This document shows, piece by piece, positions 1 to 9,119 of a DNA stretch of 64,000 nucleotides. How positions within the stretch are numbered: position 1 is the stretch's first letter; every line of letters begins with the position of its first letter. Position numbers and translations under genes: made by a program. The stretch covers positions 62,001 to 126,000 of the forward strand of contig NZ_JAHKKS010000005.1 of assembly GCF_019737615.1 (NCBI RefSeq). The letters are read 5' to 3'. Source of the stretch: Sphingobium xanthum. GTDB taxonomy: Bacteria; Pseudomonadota; Alphaproteobacteria; Sphingomonadales; Sphingomonadaceae. A model generated the notes under the pieces. That model searched no databases. It was not told where the DNA came from and was given only the letters and a program-made list of their open reading frames with translations.

Positions 1-350
1 GAACGCCGGCGGCTCAGCCTGCGTGATACCGATGTGCATATGAGAGCATCCCGCCCGGAGATTGGACGAAATCGCCATGACGCTGATTTGCAAGGCAGAA
101 GATTTGCGTCGATGCACGAGCGGCCACAATCGCCGTGACGTCATCGCAGCATGAGCTGCGATCTCATCGGAAATTGGCCGCCATCTCATTCCAAAAGGAT
201 CATTGAGGGACAGACTGCGGCGATGCTGGCTGAATGGCGATACAACCTCATCCGATCACGAACGTTGGTCCTTCCCTTCCGGGCAAGGCGGCGCGGCGGG
301 TGCGCGCTATGTCGCGCATCGACAGAGACTAGTCTCGTGAGGAGAGCATC
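1..350. other. Left edge, no recognised gene
   Basis: A plus-strand frame is open from base 1 to a stop at 136-138 (it could be the tail of a gene beginning outside the window), and a minus-strand frame is also open across the edge; neither gives a protein I recognise. A perfect inverted repeat, ATCGCAGC / GCTGCGAT with a 4-base loop, lies at 143-162. It is not followed by a T run, so it could be an operator or a weak terminator. The last bases hold a GAGGAG ribosome binding site for the gene at 351. Confidence 0.5.
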
Positions 351-704
351 ATGGCCGTCAATCCCGTTCGCATCACCCTCGTGCCCAAGGGCGCCGACGC
401 CGATACGGCGGCGGCACGGCAATTCGTGGTCGATCTGAAGCTCGACACGGAGAAGGGATCGAGCACCGGCCCCTTCCCCGCCTTCGGCCGCATCGGCGAC
501 TTCCGCAAGCCCGAGACCCTGATCCCGTTCACCCTGATGATGGACGGCCGCCTCGACACCGGCACCTATGCGACCGACGCCCAGCGCCAGTCCAAGCTCG
601 ACATCCGCAACGCCCCGCTCTCCGAAGGCGCCGAGATCGCGCTGATCGACGGCGACAGGAGCGAGACCTTCGTGGTGCAGACGATCGCCAACCTGCTGGA
701 CTGA
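351..704 (+). CDS. Hypothetical protein, 117 aa
   Basis: I do not recognise a family. The 117-residue product has no signal peptide or membrane segment and looks like a small soluble, beta-rich protein with alternating hydrophobic and charged residues. The start is supported by GAGGAG six bases upstream of the ATG. Codon use is GC-rich at third positions like the neighbours, and no competing frame is as convincing, so it is probably a real gene. It is convergent with ppc; the space between them holds a palindromic repeat. Confidence 0.6.
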   Translation: MAVNPVRITLVPKGADADTAAARQFVVDLKLDTEKGSSTGPFPAFGRIGDFRKPETLIPFTLMMDGRLDTGTYATDAQRQSKLDIRNAPLSEGAEIALIDGDRSETFVVQTIANLLD

Positions 705-720
705 GCGCCGCCCTAAATTC

Positions 721-847
721 CTCCCCAAGCTCGCTTGGGGAGGGGGACCGCCCGCAGGGTGGTGGAGGGGAAATGGAGCGAGCTTTCCGCCTTCGGCGGC
801 CCCTCCACCAGCTTCGCTGGTCCCCCTCCCAATCTACGATGGGGAGG
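721..847. repeat. Palindromic intergenic repeat element
   Basis: Nested inverted repeats fill this interval: a hairpin CTCCCCAAG / CTTGGGGAG at 721-742, AGGGGGACC (741-749) pairing with GGTCCCCCT (819-827), and GGTGGAGGGG (761-770) pairing with CCCCTCCACC (800-809). Elements of this look recur between genes in sphingomonads and caulobacters. It sits between the 3' ends of two convergent genes and might act as a bidirectional transcript end. The remaining bases 848-1141 show no gene; a weak stem GGCGG / CCGCC lies at 1114-1128 just past the ppc stop. Confidence 0.75.
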
Positions 848-1141
848 ATTTGCGGCATCCCACACCAACTTCCCGCTGTCCTACAGCCGCCCCGGCATGC
901 AAACTTACCGCCACGGCCCAAATCGAGCCCGCGCTCTTTGACCCAGTAAAATCCCTCTTAAATCAACCGCTTCCGCTCAACCTGCGGCAGACTTTTCGCG
1001 TGTCACCATGACTCACACGCGCGAAGTTAGGGAAGATAAGCCCGCAAACCCGCAGAAATACGTGGGTCGCCGCCAAAGCCGCCCTCCCAAACTGCGCGCA
1101 GTCATGACAATGAGGCGGTCAATCCGCCCGAAAGCGACGCC

Positions 1142-3838
1142 TCAACCGCTGTTTCGCAGCGCTGTGGCAATCGCATTGATCGACAGCTGGATGCCCTCGC
1201 TGATTCGCGGATCGCCCTCGCCTGCCCGGTGACGCTTGAGCAGCTCGACCTGCAGCAGGTTCAACGGCTCGATATAGGGCAGGCGCAGGCGGATCGAGGC
1301 ATCGAGCGTCGGATTGGTGGCGAGCAGATAGGGCTGCTCCGTCGCGGTCAGCAGCATGTCGTGCGCGAGGTCCCAGCCCTCGCGGATGCGCTTGAAGATC
1401 GCGTCGCCGACGGTTTTGTCCTCGACCAGAGGCAGATAATGGCTGGCGATCTCAAGATCCGACTTGGCGAGGACCATTTCCATGTTCGCCATGCTGGCGC
1501 GGAAGAAGGGCCAGCCCTGCGCCATGTCCCTGAGCAGGGCGTCGTCGCCGAACTCCTTGAGCGCCTGTCCGACGCCGTACCAGCCGGGCAGCATCACGCG
1601 CGCCTGCGCCCAGGAGAAGACCCACGGAATCGCCCGCAAATCCTCGATGCGGTTGCTCTTGGTGCGGCTGGCCGGGCGCGAGCCGATCTTGAGACCGCTG
1701 ATCTCCTGGATCGGCGTCATCTCGCGGAAGAACTCGCGAAAGCCCGGCGTCTCGTAGACGAGATCGCGATACGCCTTGAACGCCAGGGTCGAGATCTTCG
1801 TCATCGCAGCAGTGAAGCGCTCATTGTCGCTGGCCGGGAGGCGCTCGGGCTCGAGGCTGGCCAATAGTGCCGCGCTGGTCACGGCCTCCAGATTGATCCG
1901 TGCGCTTTCCGGCGTGCCATATTTGGCGGCGATGACCTCGCCCTGCTCGGTGATGCGGATGCGGCCCTGCACCGTGCCCGGCGGCTGCGCCTGGATCGCC
2001 TGGAAGGACGAGCCGCCGCCACGACCGACAGCGCCGCCGCGGCCATGGAAGAGCTGCATCGCGACGCCCGCCTGCTCGAACACCGGCGCGAGCGCGAGGC
2101 TGGCTTCGTACAGGCCCCAGGTCGACGTGAGATAGCCGCCGTCCTTGTTCGAGTCCGAATAGCCGATCATCACTTCCTGATGACCGCGTGCCCGCACCAC
2201 AGCGCCAATCTCGGGCAGGCCGAAATAGTCAGCCATGACACCCGGCGCATTCTCAAGGTCGGCAATGGTCTCGAAGAGCGGCACGGCCATGATCGGCGCG
2301 ATGGGCGGATCGCCATTCTCCGCCGCCTTCCAGAGGCCCGCTTCCTTGAGCAGGATGTTGACCTCCAGCATGTCCGACACGCTCTCGGCTTTGGAGATCA
2401 GATAATGCGTGATCGAGGCCGGGCCGTACATGCGATGCGCCTCGGCGGCTGCCTCGACGATCGCCATCTCGGTCGCGGTCTCCTCGCTATACTGGGCGAA
2501 GCGCGAGCCAAGCGGGCGGTTGTTCGCCAGTTCGCGGCGTAGCAACGTGACGCGCGCCTCCTCATCGAGCGCCAGATAGTCCGGCTCGACGCCGGCGACC
2601 TTCAGCAGCTCGGCCACTACCCGCTCGTGGATCGCGCTGTTCTGCCGCATGTCGAGCGTGGCGAGATGGAAGCCGAACAGCTCGACAGCGCGGATCAGCC
2701 GACCGAGGCCCCCGCCCGAGGAGAGCACGCCATTGCCTTCCATGGCGAGGCCACGGCCCAGTGTCGCCAAGTCCGAGCGCAGTTCGGCCGCGCTGCCATA
2801 GGGCTTGCCCTTGAGCCGCGCCGCGCGTGGCGCAGCCTGCCCGGTCAGCGCCTCGTAATTGGCGGCAACGCGCGCATAGATGCCGGAAATGGCACGACGA
2901 TAAGGCTCGTCGCGGCGGCTCGGCGCATCGTCCCCGCTCGCCGCGGCAAGATCCTTGACCGAGGCCGGCACCGCCGCCAGCTCGCTCGAAATCGAGAGCT
3001 GCGCGCCCAGCTCGTGCAGCGCCTCCATGTAGAAGCGCAGCGTCGATCCGCTCGCCCGGTTGAGCGCGAGACGGAGCTGGTCCGCCTGCACGAAGGGGTT
3101 GCCGTCGCGGTCCCCGCCGATCCAGGTGCCGAGCTTGAGGAAGCCCGGGATGCGCTGGCCGACGACACGGTCCCAGCGCGCATAGAGGCCGGGCAGCACC
3201 GGCATGAAGATATCGCGGAAATAGGAGAGCGCGTTGTCGATCTCGTCGCGCACGAACAGGCGCTCGCGGCGCAGCGGCCTGGTCTGCCAGAGCAAGGCGA
3301 TCTGGCGGCTGATCGCCTCGTCGATCGGCTCGCCCTGCGCAGTCTCGACGGCCCCCGTGTCGCGCAGCGCCATCAGCTCGGAGATGACGTTGCGGTGGTC
3401 GATCATGGACTTGCGCCGCACTTCGGTCGGGTGCGCCGTCAGCACCGGCACGACCAGCGCCTTTTCCAGCAGCTTGACGATGTCGGCGGGCTTGATGCCG
3501 TCCTTCCCGAGCTTCGCCACGGCGCTCGCCACATCGGCGCCCGGCTCGGCCGCGACGCCCTGCCGATCCTCGGCGAGATTGGCCAGCATCGAGAACAGCA
3601 TGAAGCCGCGCACGAAGGCGAGCGTGTCGTCCAGGGTCAGCGCATCGAGGCCGGTATCCACCCCTTCCGCCGGCGCGACGCCCCGCGCCCGATCGACGGA
3701 GGCGGCACGGATATACTCGGTCTGCTTGAACAGCCGCTCGCCGCCATAAATGCGGATGACGTCGCCCAGCAGCCTGCCGAGATAGCGGATGTCGGGGTTT
3801 TGCGTGATCGGTGGACGGGCTTGCGGCATGGTTCCCAT
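1142..3838 (-). CDS. ppc: Phosphoenolpyruvate carboxylase
   Basis: Carboxylates phosphoenolpyruvate with bicarbonate to oxaloacetate, refilling the TCA cycle; cytoplasmic homotetramer in known cases. The 898-residue length is normal for bacterial enzymes. Visible signatures are VLTAHPTE with the catalytic His near residue 136, GGDRDGNP, YSDSNKDGGY, the FHGRGGAVGRGGG loop and a C-terminal RNSG that matches the conserved xNTG end. The start is uncertain: ATG at 3838 and ATG at 3829 are both possible and neither has a strong ribosome binding site. A TGCAGTGCAAC motif shared with the phasin promoter lies immediately upstream (3841-3851). clpS lies upstream on the same strand. Confidence 0.96.
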   Translation of the reverse strand: MGTMPQARPPITQNPDIRYLGRLLGDVIRIYGGERLFKQTEYIRAASVDRARGVAPAEGVDTGLDALTLDDTLAFVRGFMLFSMLANLAEDRQGVAAEPGADVASAVAKLGKDGIKPADIVKLLEKALVVPVLTAHPTEVRRKSMIDHRNVISELMALRDTGAVETAQGEPIDEAISRQIALLWQTRPLRRERLFVRDEIDNALSYFRDIFMPVLPGLYARWDRVVGQRIPGFLKLGTWIGGDRDGNPFVQADQLRLALNRASGSTLRFYMEALHELGAQLSISSELAAVPASVKDLAAASGDDAPSRRDEPYRRAISGIYARVAANYEALTGQAAPRAARLKGKPYGSAAELRSDLATLGRGLAMEGNGVLSSGGGLGRLIRAVELFGFHLATLDMRQNSAIHERVVAELLKVAGVEPDYLALDEEARVTLLRRELANNRPLGSRFAQYSEETATEMAIVEAAAEAHRMYGPASITHYLISKAESVSDMLEVNILLKEAGLWKAAENGDPPIAPIMAVPLFETIADLENAPGVMADYFGLPEIGAVVRARGHQEVMIGYSDSNKDGGYLTSTWGLYEASLALAPVFEQAGVAMQLFHGRGGAVGRGGGSSFQAIQAQPPGTVQGRIRITEQGEVIAAKYGTPESARINLEAVTSAALLASLEPERLPASDNERFTAAMTKISTLAFKAYRDLVYETPGFREFFREMTPIQEISGLKIGSRPASRTKSNRIEDLRAIPWVFSWAQARVMLPGWYGVGQALKEFGDDALLRDMAQGWPFFRASMANMEMVLAKSDLEIASHYLPLVEDKTVGDAIFKRIREGWDLAHDMLLTATEQPYLLATNPTLDASIRLRLPYIEPLNLLQVELLKRHRAGEGDPRISEGIQLSINAIATALRNSG

Positions 3839-3936
3839 GCTGCAGTGCAACGTAGGCCCGGTCAAGCATTCATCGCGGGCCGACAGGGCTTTTCATGGAT
3901 GCAGCGCCACCTGTCCGGCGCTACCGAAACCCTACG

Positions 3937-4266
3937 TCAGGCGTGTTCGAGCGTACACTGGAGCGGGTGCTGGTTCTGCCGGGCATAATCCATCACCTGA
4001 TTGACCTTGGTCTCGGCGACTTCGTAACTGAACACGCCGCACACGCCGACCCCGCGCTGATGCACATGCAGCATGACGCGGGTCGCCTGCTCGATATCCA
4101 TGCGGAAGAAACGCTGCAGGACATCGACGACGAACTCCATCGGCGTATAGTCGTCGTTGAGCATCAAGACTTTGTAAGGTGTCGGTTTCTTGGTGCGCGT
4201 GCGGGTGCGCGTGGCGATACCGAGGCCAGGCCCGCCCGGACCTTCCTCATCTTGTCGCCCGGCCAT
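3937..4266 (-). CDS. clpS: ATP-dependent Clp protease adaptor ClpS
   Basis: ClpS binds proteins with destabilising N-terminal residues and delivers them to ClpAP. The product is 109 residues from the chosen ATG at 4266, which has AGAGG upstream. An ATG at 4302 in the same frame would add 12 residues but lacks a ribosome binding site. The N-degron pocket is intact: [10 protein letters not shown] (Asn37, Asp38, Asp39) and HVHQRG (His67 to Gly72). The basic Thr/Arg-rich N-terminal tail before residue 30 is the flexible segment expected to reach ClpA. clpA itself is not in the window. Confidence 0.95.
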   Translation of the reverse strand: MAGRQDEEGPGGPGLGIATRTRTRTKKPTPYKVLMLNDDYTPMEFVVDVLQRFFRMDIEQATRVMLHVHQRGVGVCGVFSYEVAETKVNQVMDYARQNQHPLQCTLEHA

Positions 4267-4360
4267 GCGCGGCCTCTGGGTCACTGCGCCCGTGATTGTC
4301 ATAGCCCAAAAATAGGGCATGGGCGTGCCAAGTTGCAAGGGCCGAGCATCCGATAACCAT

Positions 4361-4392
4361 AAAAAAGAGGCGGCCCGCACGTGCGGGCCACC
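4361..4392 (-). terminator. Rho-independent terminator after the phasin gene
   Basis: Read on the minus strand, a GC-rich hairpin (GGCCCGCAC / GTGCGGGCC, perfect) is followed within a few bases by TTTTTT. It begins about 30 bases after the phasin stop codon and separates phasin transcription from clpS and ppc. Confidence 0.9.
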
Positions 4393-4421
4393 CCGTTTCT
4401 CGTTTCCGTGCGCAGTCGCGA

Positions 4422-5270
4422 TCAGGCGGCCAGCGACTTCATCTTCTCGGTGACGACCGAGACGCGATTGCTGATCGGCGTGCTGATGTCGCTCGCGAGC
4501 TTCAGGAAGGCTTCGCTGCTCTTCGACGCTTCCGAGGCGAAGCTGTCGAGAGTCGCGCTCAGCAGGTCGCTCTGGAGCTGGAAGAATTCGGCCGGGGTCT
4601 TGACGGCGGCGAAGCTCTTCATCGTCGAACTGGTCTTCTCGAACGACTTGCGGCTGAACTCGGCGGCTTCCTGGCTCAGCGCTTCGACGCCCTTGGCTGC
4701 GATCTTCGAGGACTCGACAACGGCTTCAAGATTGCCCTTGGTCAGCTCACCCAGCTCCTCGAAAGCCTTCGAGGACTTTTCGAGGGCGACCTTGGCCTTG
4801 TCGTTCGCCTCGACGAACGCGCTCTGAATGCGGGTCTTGGCTTCTTCGGCGTAGGTCTTCGCGGTTTCCAGCACATCGGTCATGATAATCTTGCCTTTCG
4901 TGTTGATTGCGGCGGCAACGGGAGGGAGATCGTCCGCCAATGCGGGGATTGAAATTTCGGGTTCAGGAGCGACCGGCATCGCTGCAACCGGCCATTCAAC
5001 CGGAATTGCTTCTGCAACCGCCGGCTCCACGACCCCCACCGGCTCGGCGGCATGGGTCGGTTCGATCACAGCAACCGGTTCCGGCGCCACGACGGATTCA
5101 ACCGCAACGGGTTCAACCGCAACGGGTTTGGTCTTGACGACCCGTTTCGGCTCGGCCGGCATGGTCGCCACAGCCGCTTTCGCAGCAACGGGCGCGCTTT
5201 TGGCTCCCGACTTCCGCGATCTGGACTTGGGCGGCGTGGCCAATAGAGCCTCCTGAATCATTTGCTGCAT
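4422..5270 (-). CDS. Phasin family protein with long Pro/Val/Ala/Glu-rich N-terminal extension
   Basis: Phasins coat polyhydroxyalkanoate granules. The C-terminal 150 residues are a typical phasin domain: amphipathic helices with [13 protein letters not shown] and [13 protein letters not shown] segments. Before it are about 129 residues that are basic at first and then carry VEPVAVE / EPVAV repeats. The start is ambiguous. ATG 5270 opens the long form (282 aa) but has no clear ribosome binding site and overlaps an operator-like palindrome. ATG 4883 ([11 protein letters not shown]) has an AAGGCAAG upstream and would give a canonical phasin of about 153 aa. It lies next to phaC and ends in a strong terminator. 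Confidence 0.88.
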   Translation of the reverse strand: MQQMIQEALLATPPKSRSRKSGAKSAPVAAKAAVATMPAEPKRVVKTKPVAVEPVAVESVVAPEPVAVIEPTHAAEPVGVVEPAVAEAIPVEWPVAAMPVAPEPEISIPALADDLPPVAAAINTKGKIIMTDVLETAKTYAEEAKTRIQSAFVEANDKAKVALEKSSKAFEELGELTKGNLEAVVESSKIAAKGVEALSQEAAEFSRKSFEKTSSTMKSFAAVKTPAEFFQLQSDLLSATLDSFASEASKSSEAFLKLASDISTPISNRVSVVTEKMKSLAA

Positions 5271-5324
5271 TGCAACATAAGCCGTTTTGGGCCGTATGGC
5301 AAGTGAAAATGATGCAGTGCAACA
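5263..5324 (-). promoter_or_regulatory. Candidate PhaR-type operator pair upstream of the phasin gene
   Basis: Two copies of TGCA-N-TGCAACA (5266-5277 and 5313-5324, 47 bases apart). The first also reads CTGC-ATT-GCAA, close to the CTGC-N3-GCAG pattern reported for the PHA regulator PhaR in other alphaproteobacteria. The first overlaps the upstream start codon at 5270. A possible minus-strand promoter (TTGCAC, 18 bases, CATACG) lies between them. Motif by eye only; phaR is not in the window. Confidence 0.4.
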
Positions 5325-5432
5325 AACGTGCTGCAAAATGCGTATTGCGCTTATGAAAGGCACGGCAATGCGCGCCCCGCGATACCCCCACGTCACCCAA
5401 ACGCGCGAAATTACGACTCGTTCCCCCACCCT

Positions 5433-7172
5433 TCAGCGCATGCGCACATAACGCCCCGGCGCATCCTCAATGGCGTCGCGCTTGCCATTGCCCGGCAGGC
5501 GTCCGCCGGTTGCGGGCACCTCGGAGGGCGCCTGATCGGCGAGCCAGGCGATCCAATCCGGCCACCAGCTTCCCTTCGTTTCTTGCGCGGCTTCCCGGAA
5601 GGACGCAAAATCGGACTGAAGCGTCGGGCTTGTCCAATATTGATATTTGCGCGCGGCCGGAGGATTGACGACCCCGGCGATATGGCCAGAGCCCGCGAGC
5701 AGGAACCGCTTCGGCCCTGCGAAATGCTCCATCAGCTTCCATACGCTGCACGCGGGCGCGATATGGTCCTCGACGCCGGCCTGGATGTAGCTCGGCGTCG
5801 TCACGCAACTCAGATTGATCGGCGTGCCATCGACGACGAGACCGCCCGGCTTCGCCAGACGGTTGTCGCGATAGAAATCCGTCAGATAGCTGTGATGCCA
5901 TTTCGCTGGCAGATTGGTCGTATCGCCATTCCAGTAGAGCAGATCGAACTGGGGATAATCCTTCCCCAGCAGATAGTTGTTCACGACGTAGTTCCAGATG
6001 AGGTCCTGCCCGCGCAGCAGATTGAAGGTCGCCGCGAGATAGCGCCCGTCCAGAAAGCCATCCGTCGCGAGACTATCGACCATCGCAATTTGTTCGTCAT
6101 CCACGAACAGCCGCAAGTCGCCGGCCTCGGCGAAATCCACCTGTGCCGTGAAGAAGGTCGCACTGGCGACCTTTTCGGCCTCGCTCCGCGACGTCAGCAG
6201 CGCGAGAGTCGCCGCCAGCACGGTGCCCGCGACACAATAGCCGATCGCATGGACGCTCGGCACGTCGAGCAGATCGCGCACGACGTCGATGGCATCGATC
6301 TGGCCGCGAAGCACATAATCGTCGAGCCCGACATCGCTCATGGAGGCGTCGGCCGACTTCCAACTCACCATGAACACGGTGATCCCCTGATCCACCGCCC
6401 ATTTCACGAAGCTCTTCTCCGGGTTGAGATCGAGAATGTAGAAGCGATTGATCCACGGCGGGAAGATGATGAGCGGTGTCTCGAACACGGTCTCGGTCGT
6501 CGGCGAGTACTGGATGAGCTGGTAAAGGGCGGTCTCGTGGACCACCTTGCCCGGCGTTGTCGCGATGTTGCGGCCAAGCTCGAAGGCTGAGCCGTCCGTG
6601 TGCGTGAGTTGCCCCTTGTCGAGATCGGAGAGCATATGCTCCAGACCGGTGAGCAGGTTCTCGCCATGGGTCTCGATCGTCTTCTCGATCACCAGCGGAT
6701 TTGTGAATGGGAAGTTCGCGGGACTCGCCGCCTCCACAAAGCGCTGCGTCACGAAGCGGAGCTTGCCCTTCTCGTGCGGATCGAGTCCATCGACGCTGTC
6801 GGCCAGCTCCAGCAGATATTCCGAAGCCAACAAGTAGATCTGGCGGATGAGATCGAAGACCGGATTGTCCCGCCACCGGGGATCGGAGAAGCGCCGGTCG
6901 AATTCGGCCGGGGACGAGGCGGCATCGGCATCGGCAGTCTTGGCGCGGAGCAGGAACTCCTCCCAGATCGCCATGCCGCGGCTCGCCATCTTGGACTGGA
7001 TGTCCGCGATCTTCTCAAGGTTGGGATGCGCTTCCAGAGCCTTGAACTTGAGCGCGCGCTCCGTAAGGTCCGCGCTGCGCTCCAGGATCATCTGCTGCGC
7101 GAGGCCGATGACGTGAGTCCAGTGCTGCATCTCGGTGAGGCTGGGCGCATCCATCACATCCTGGTCCATCAC
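5433..7172 (-). CDS. phaC: Class I polyhydroxyalkanoate synthase
   Basis: Polymerises (R)-3-hydroxyacyl-CoA into polyhydroxyalkanoate on granule surfaces. The 579-residue length fits class I enzymes. The lipase-like box GYCVAG places the nucleophile at Cys313; Asp469 in VEDHIAP and His497 in GSGHIAG complete the triad, with the same 28-residue Asp-His spacing as the Cupriavidus enzyme. The FPPWINRFYILDL and FMVSWK segments are typical of the core. The phasin gene lies 162 bases downstream on the same strand, and the aminotransferase is divergent. Confidence 0.97.
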   Translation of the reverse strand: MMDQDVMDAPSLTEMQHWTHVIGLAQQMILERSADLTERALKFKALEAHPNLEKIADIQSKMASRGMAIWEEFLLRAKTADADAASSPAEFDRRFSDPRWRDNPVFDLIRQIYLLASEYLLELADSVDGLDPHEKGKLRFVTQRFVEAASPANFPFTNPLVIEKTIETHGENLLTGLEHMLSDLDKGQLTHTDGSAFELGRNIATTPGKVVHETALYQLIQYSPTTETVFETPLIIFPPWINRFYILDLNPEKSFVKWAVDQGITVFMVSWKSADASMSDVGLDDYVLRGQIDAIDVVRDLLDVPSVHAIGYCVAGTVLAATLALLTSRSEAEKVASATFFTAQVDFAEAGDLRLFVDDEQIAMVDSLATDGFLDGRYLAATFNLLRGQDLIWNYVVNNYLLGKDYPQFDLLYWNGDTTNLPAKWHHSYLTDFYRDNRLAKPGGLVVDGTPINLSCVTTPSYIQAGVEDHIAPACSVWKLMEHFAGPKRFLLAGSGHIAGVVNPPAARKYQYWTSPTLQSDFASFREAAQETKGSWWPDWIAWLADQAPSEVPATGGRLPGNGKRDAIEDAPGRYVRMR

Positions 7173-7292
7173 GGGCCTCTTTCCGGTTTTGGTGGCACGG
7201 GAATCACGTGCGGGCTATATGGCTTGCAGTCTGGCGTCCGAAACGTGTCGAGCGCAAGGCTGGTTTCAAACGAAAAGGAGATCGACTTCACA

Positions 7293-8504
7293 ATGTCCGA
7301 CGAGTTCTACCGCATCAAGCGACTGCCGCCATATGTCATCGCCGAAGTGAATGCGATGCGGGCCGCGGCGCGTGCGGGCGGCGAGGACATCATCGATCTC
7401 GGCATGGGCAATCCCGATCTGCCGCCCCCCCAGCACGTCATCGACAAGCTGGTGGAAGTGGCGCAGAAGCCCAGCGCGCACGGCTATTCGCAGTCCAAGG
7501 GCATTCCCGGTCTTCGCAAGGCGCAGGCCAATTATTATGCCCGCCGCTTCGGCGTCGAGCTCGATCCCGAGACCGAGGTCGTCGTGACCATGGGCTCCAA
7601 GGAAGGTCTCGCCAGCCTCGCCACCGCGATCACCGCGCCGGGCGACGTCGTGCTGGCCCCCAATCCCAGCTACCCCATTCACATGTTCGGCTTCATCATC
7701 GCCGGCGCGACCATCCGCTCCGTACCGACCACGCCGGACGAGAATTACTGGCGCGCACTCGACCGCGCAATGGCCTTCACCGTGCCGCGTCCGAGCGTGC
7801 TGGTCGTCGGCTATCCGAGCAACCCGACGGCAGAGACGGTCGATCTCGCCTTTTACGAGCGGCTCGTCGCCTGGGCGAAGGAGAACAAGGTCTGGGTGCT
7901 CTCCGACCTCGCTTATTCCGAGCTTTATTATGACGGCAACCCGACACCCTCGATCCTGCAGGTGCCGGGCGCCAAGGACGTGGCCGTCGAGTTCACCTCG
8001 CTCAGCAAGACCTATTCGATGGCCGGCTGGCGCATCGGCTTCGCGGTCGGCAACCAGAAGCTGATTTCGGCCCTGACGCGGGTGAAGTCCTATCTGGACT
8101 ATGGCGCGTTTACGCCGATCCAGGCGGCTGCCTGCGCCGCGCTCAACGGCCCGCAGGATATTGTCCAGCAGAACCGCGAGCTTTATCACAAGCGCCGGGA
8201 TGTGCTGGTCGAAAGTTTCGCCCGCGCGGGCTGGGACATTCCTGCGCCCAAGGCATCCATGTTCGCTTGGGCCCCGCTCCCGCCGGCGCTCAAGGAAATG
8301 GGCAGCCTCGAATTCTCCAAGCAATTGCTCACTCATGCCAAGGTCGCGGTTGCGCCGGGCGTCGGCTATGGCGAGGACGGCGAAGGCTTCGTCCGCATCG
8401 CCATGGTCGAAAACGAGCAGCGGCTCCGGCAGGCGGCGCGCAACGTGAAGCGTTATCTCACCTCCATGGGCGTGAACGTGCCGGTGACGAAGGGCGCTGC
8501 GTGA
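7293..8504 (+). CDS. Class I/II PLP aminotransferase, AlaC / LL-diaminopimelate aminotransferase-like
   Basis: Fold-type I aminotransferase of 403 residues. The start at 7293 is supported by AAAAGGAG 12 bases upstream. Key features are GMGNPDLPPP near the N-terminus, the VVGYPSNPTAE cofactor-binding segment, and the Schiff-base lysine in SLSKTYSMAGWR. Close homologues are annotated either as LL-diaminopimelate aminotransferase or as the glutamate-pyruvate aminotransferase AlaC; sequence alone does not decide between them. The stop overlaps the start of the next gene (GTGA), so the two are likely co-translated. Confidence 0.88.
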   Translation: MSDEFYRIKRLPPYVIAEVNAMRAAARAGGEDIIDLGMGNPDLPPPQHVIDKLVEVAQKPSAHGYSQSKGIPGLRKAQANYYARRFGVELDPETEVVVTMGSKEGLASLATAITAPGDVVLAPNPSYPIHMFGFIIAGATIRSVPTTPDENYWRALDRAMAFTVPRPSVLVVGYPSNPTAETVDLAFYERLVAWAKENKVWVLSDLAYSELYYDGNPTPSILQVPGAKDVAVEFTSLSKTYSMAGWRIGFAVGNQKLISALTRVKSYLDYGAFTPIQAAACAALNGPQDIVQQNRELYHKRRDVLVESFARAGWDIPAPKASMFAWAPLPPALKEMGSLEFSKQLLTHAKVAVAPGVGYGEDGEGFVRIAMVENEQRLRQAARNVKRYLTSMGVNVPVTKGAA

Positions 8505-8995
8505 ACCCGCTGAGCGGGCTGGGCTCTCCGGAAGTCAGCCTCGTCGCCCATACGATCCAGCTCGCACTTGCGCCGGTGTTCCTGCTCGCAGGCATCGGCG
8601 CTTTCCTCAACGTGTGCGTCGGCCGCCTTGCGCGGGTGGTCGATCGCGCGCGCTTCGTCGAGAAGGCATTGCCACTCTCGACGGGTGCAGAGCATGACCG
8701 GCTGGTCGGCGAGATCCGGATCCTCGACAAGCGCATCTCGGTGGTCAACGCGGCCATCTTCCTGACCGTGGTCGCGGCGGTGCTGACCTGCCTCGTCGTG
8801 ATCCTGCTGTTCCTCTCGAACCTCATCTCGGCGAATCTGGGCACGGTGATCGCGCTGCTCTTCATCGCCTCGATGGTCTCGATGGCACTCGGCTTCGCGA
8901 TCTTCATCGTCGAGACGCGACTCGGCTCACGGGCGATCCATGTCCGCAACGAGATCCTCTACCATCAGGCCGAGGACGAGAAGCGCGTCCATTGA
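8501..8995 (+). CDS. DUF2721 family membrane protein
   Basis: 164 residues starting at GTG 8501, which overlaps the aminotransferase stop by four bases. It has an N-terminal membrane segment (about residues 15-40), a charged middle stretch with LVGEIRILDKRISVVNAAI, then two further hydrophobic segments. This pattern matches the DUF2721 family, whose function is unknown. Translational coupling to the aminotransferase is the only functional hint. Confidence 0.82.
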   Translation: MNPLSGLGSPEVSLVAHTIQLALAPVFLLAGIGAFLNVCVGRLARVVDRARFVEKALPLSTGAEHDRLVGEIRILDKRISVVNAAIFLTVVAAVLTCLVVILLFLSNLISANLGTVIALLFIASMVSMALGFAIFIVETRLGSRAIHVRNEILYHQAEDEKRVH

Positions 8996-9031
8996 GCGCT
9001 GTGCCGGCCAACTGCGCGCCGCGTTTACCAA

Positions 9032-9110
9032 TTAACTTGTCCCTAACCCTGTGTCCCATTGGGAAACGGCCAAAAATAGCGGCTTGCGCGGCCTGTTAAG
9101 AGTCTCTTAG
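9032..9110 (+). promoter_or_regulatory. Two CtrA-like boxes, one with an embedded GANTC, before the L,D-transpeptidase gene
   Basis: TTAA-N7-CTAA at 9032-9046 and TTAA-N7-TTAG at 9096-9110 each match the CtrA consensus TTAA-N7-TTAA at 7 of 8 positions. The second contains GAGTC, a CcrM-type methylation site, at the centre of a 13-base palindrome (TAAGAG-T-CTCTTA, 9097-9109). It ends 10 bases before the ATG at 9120. Confidence 0.4.
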
Positions 9111-9119
9111 TCATGACGC

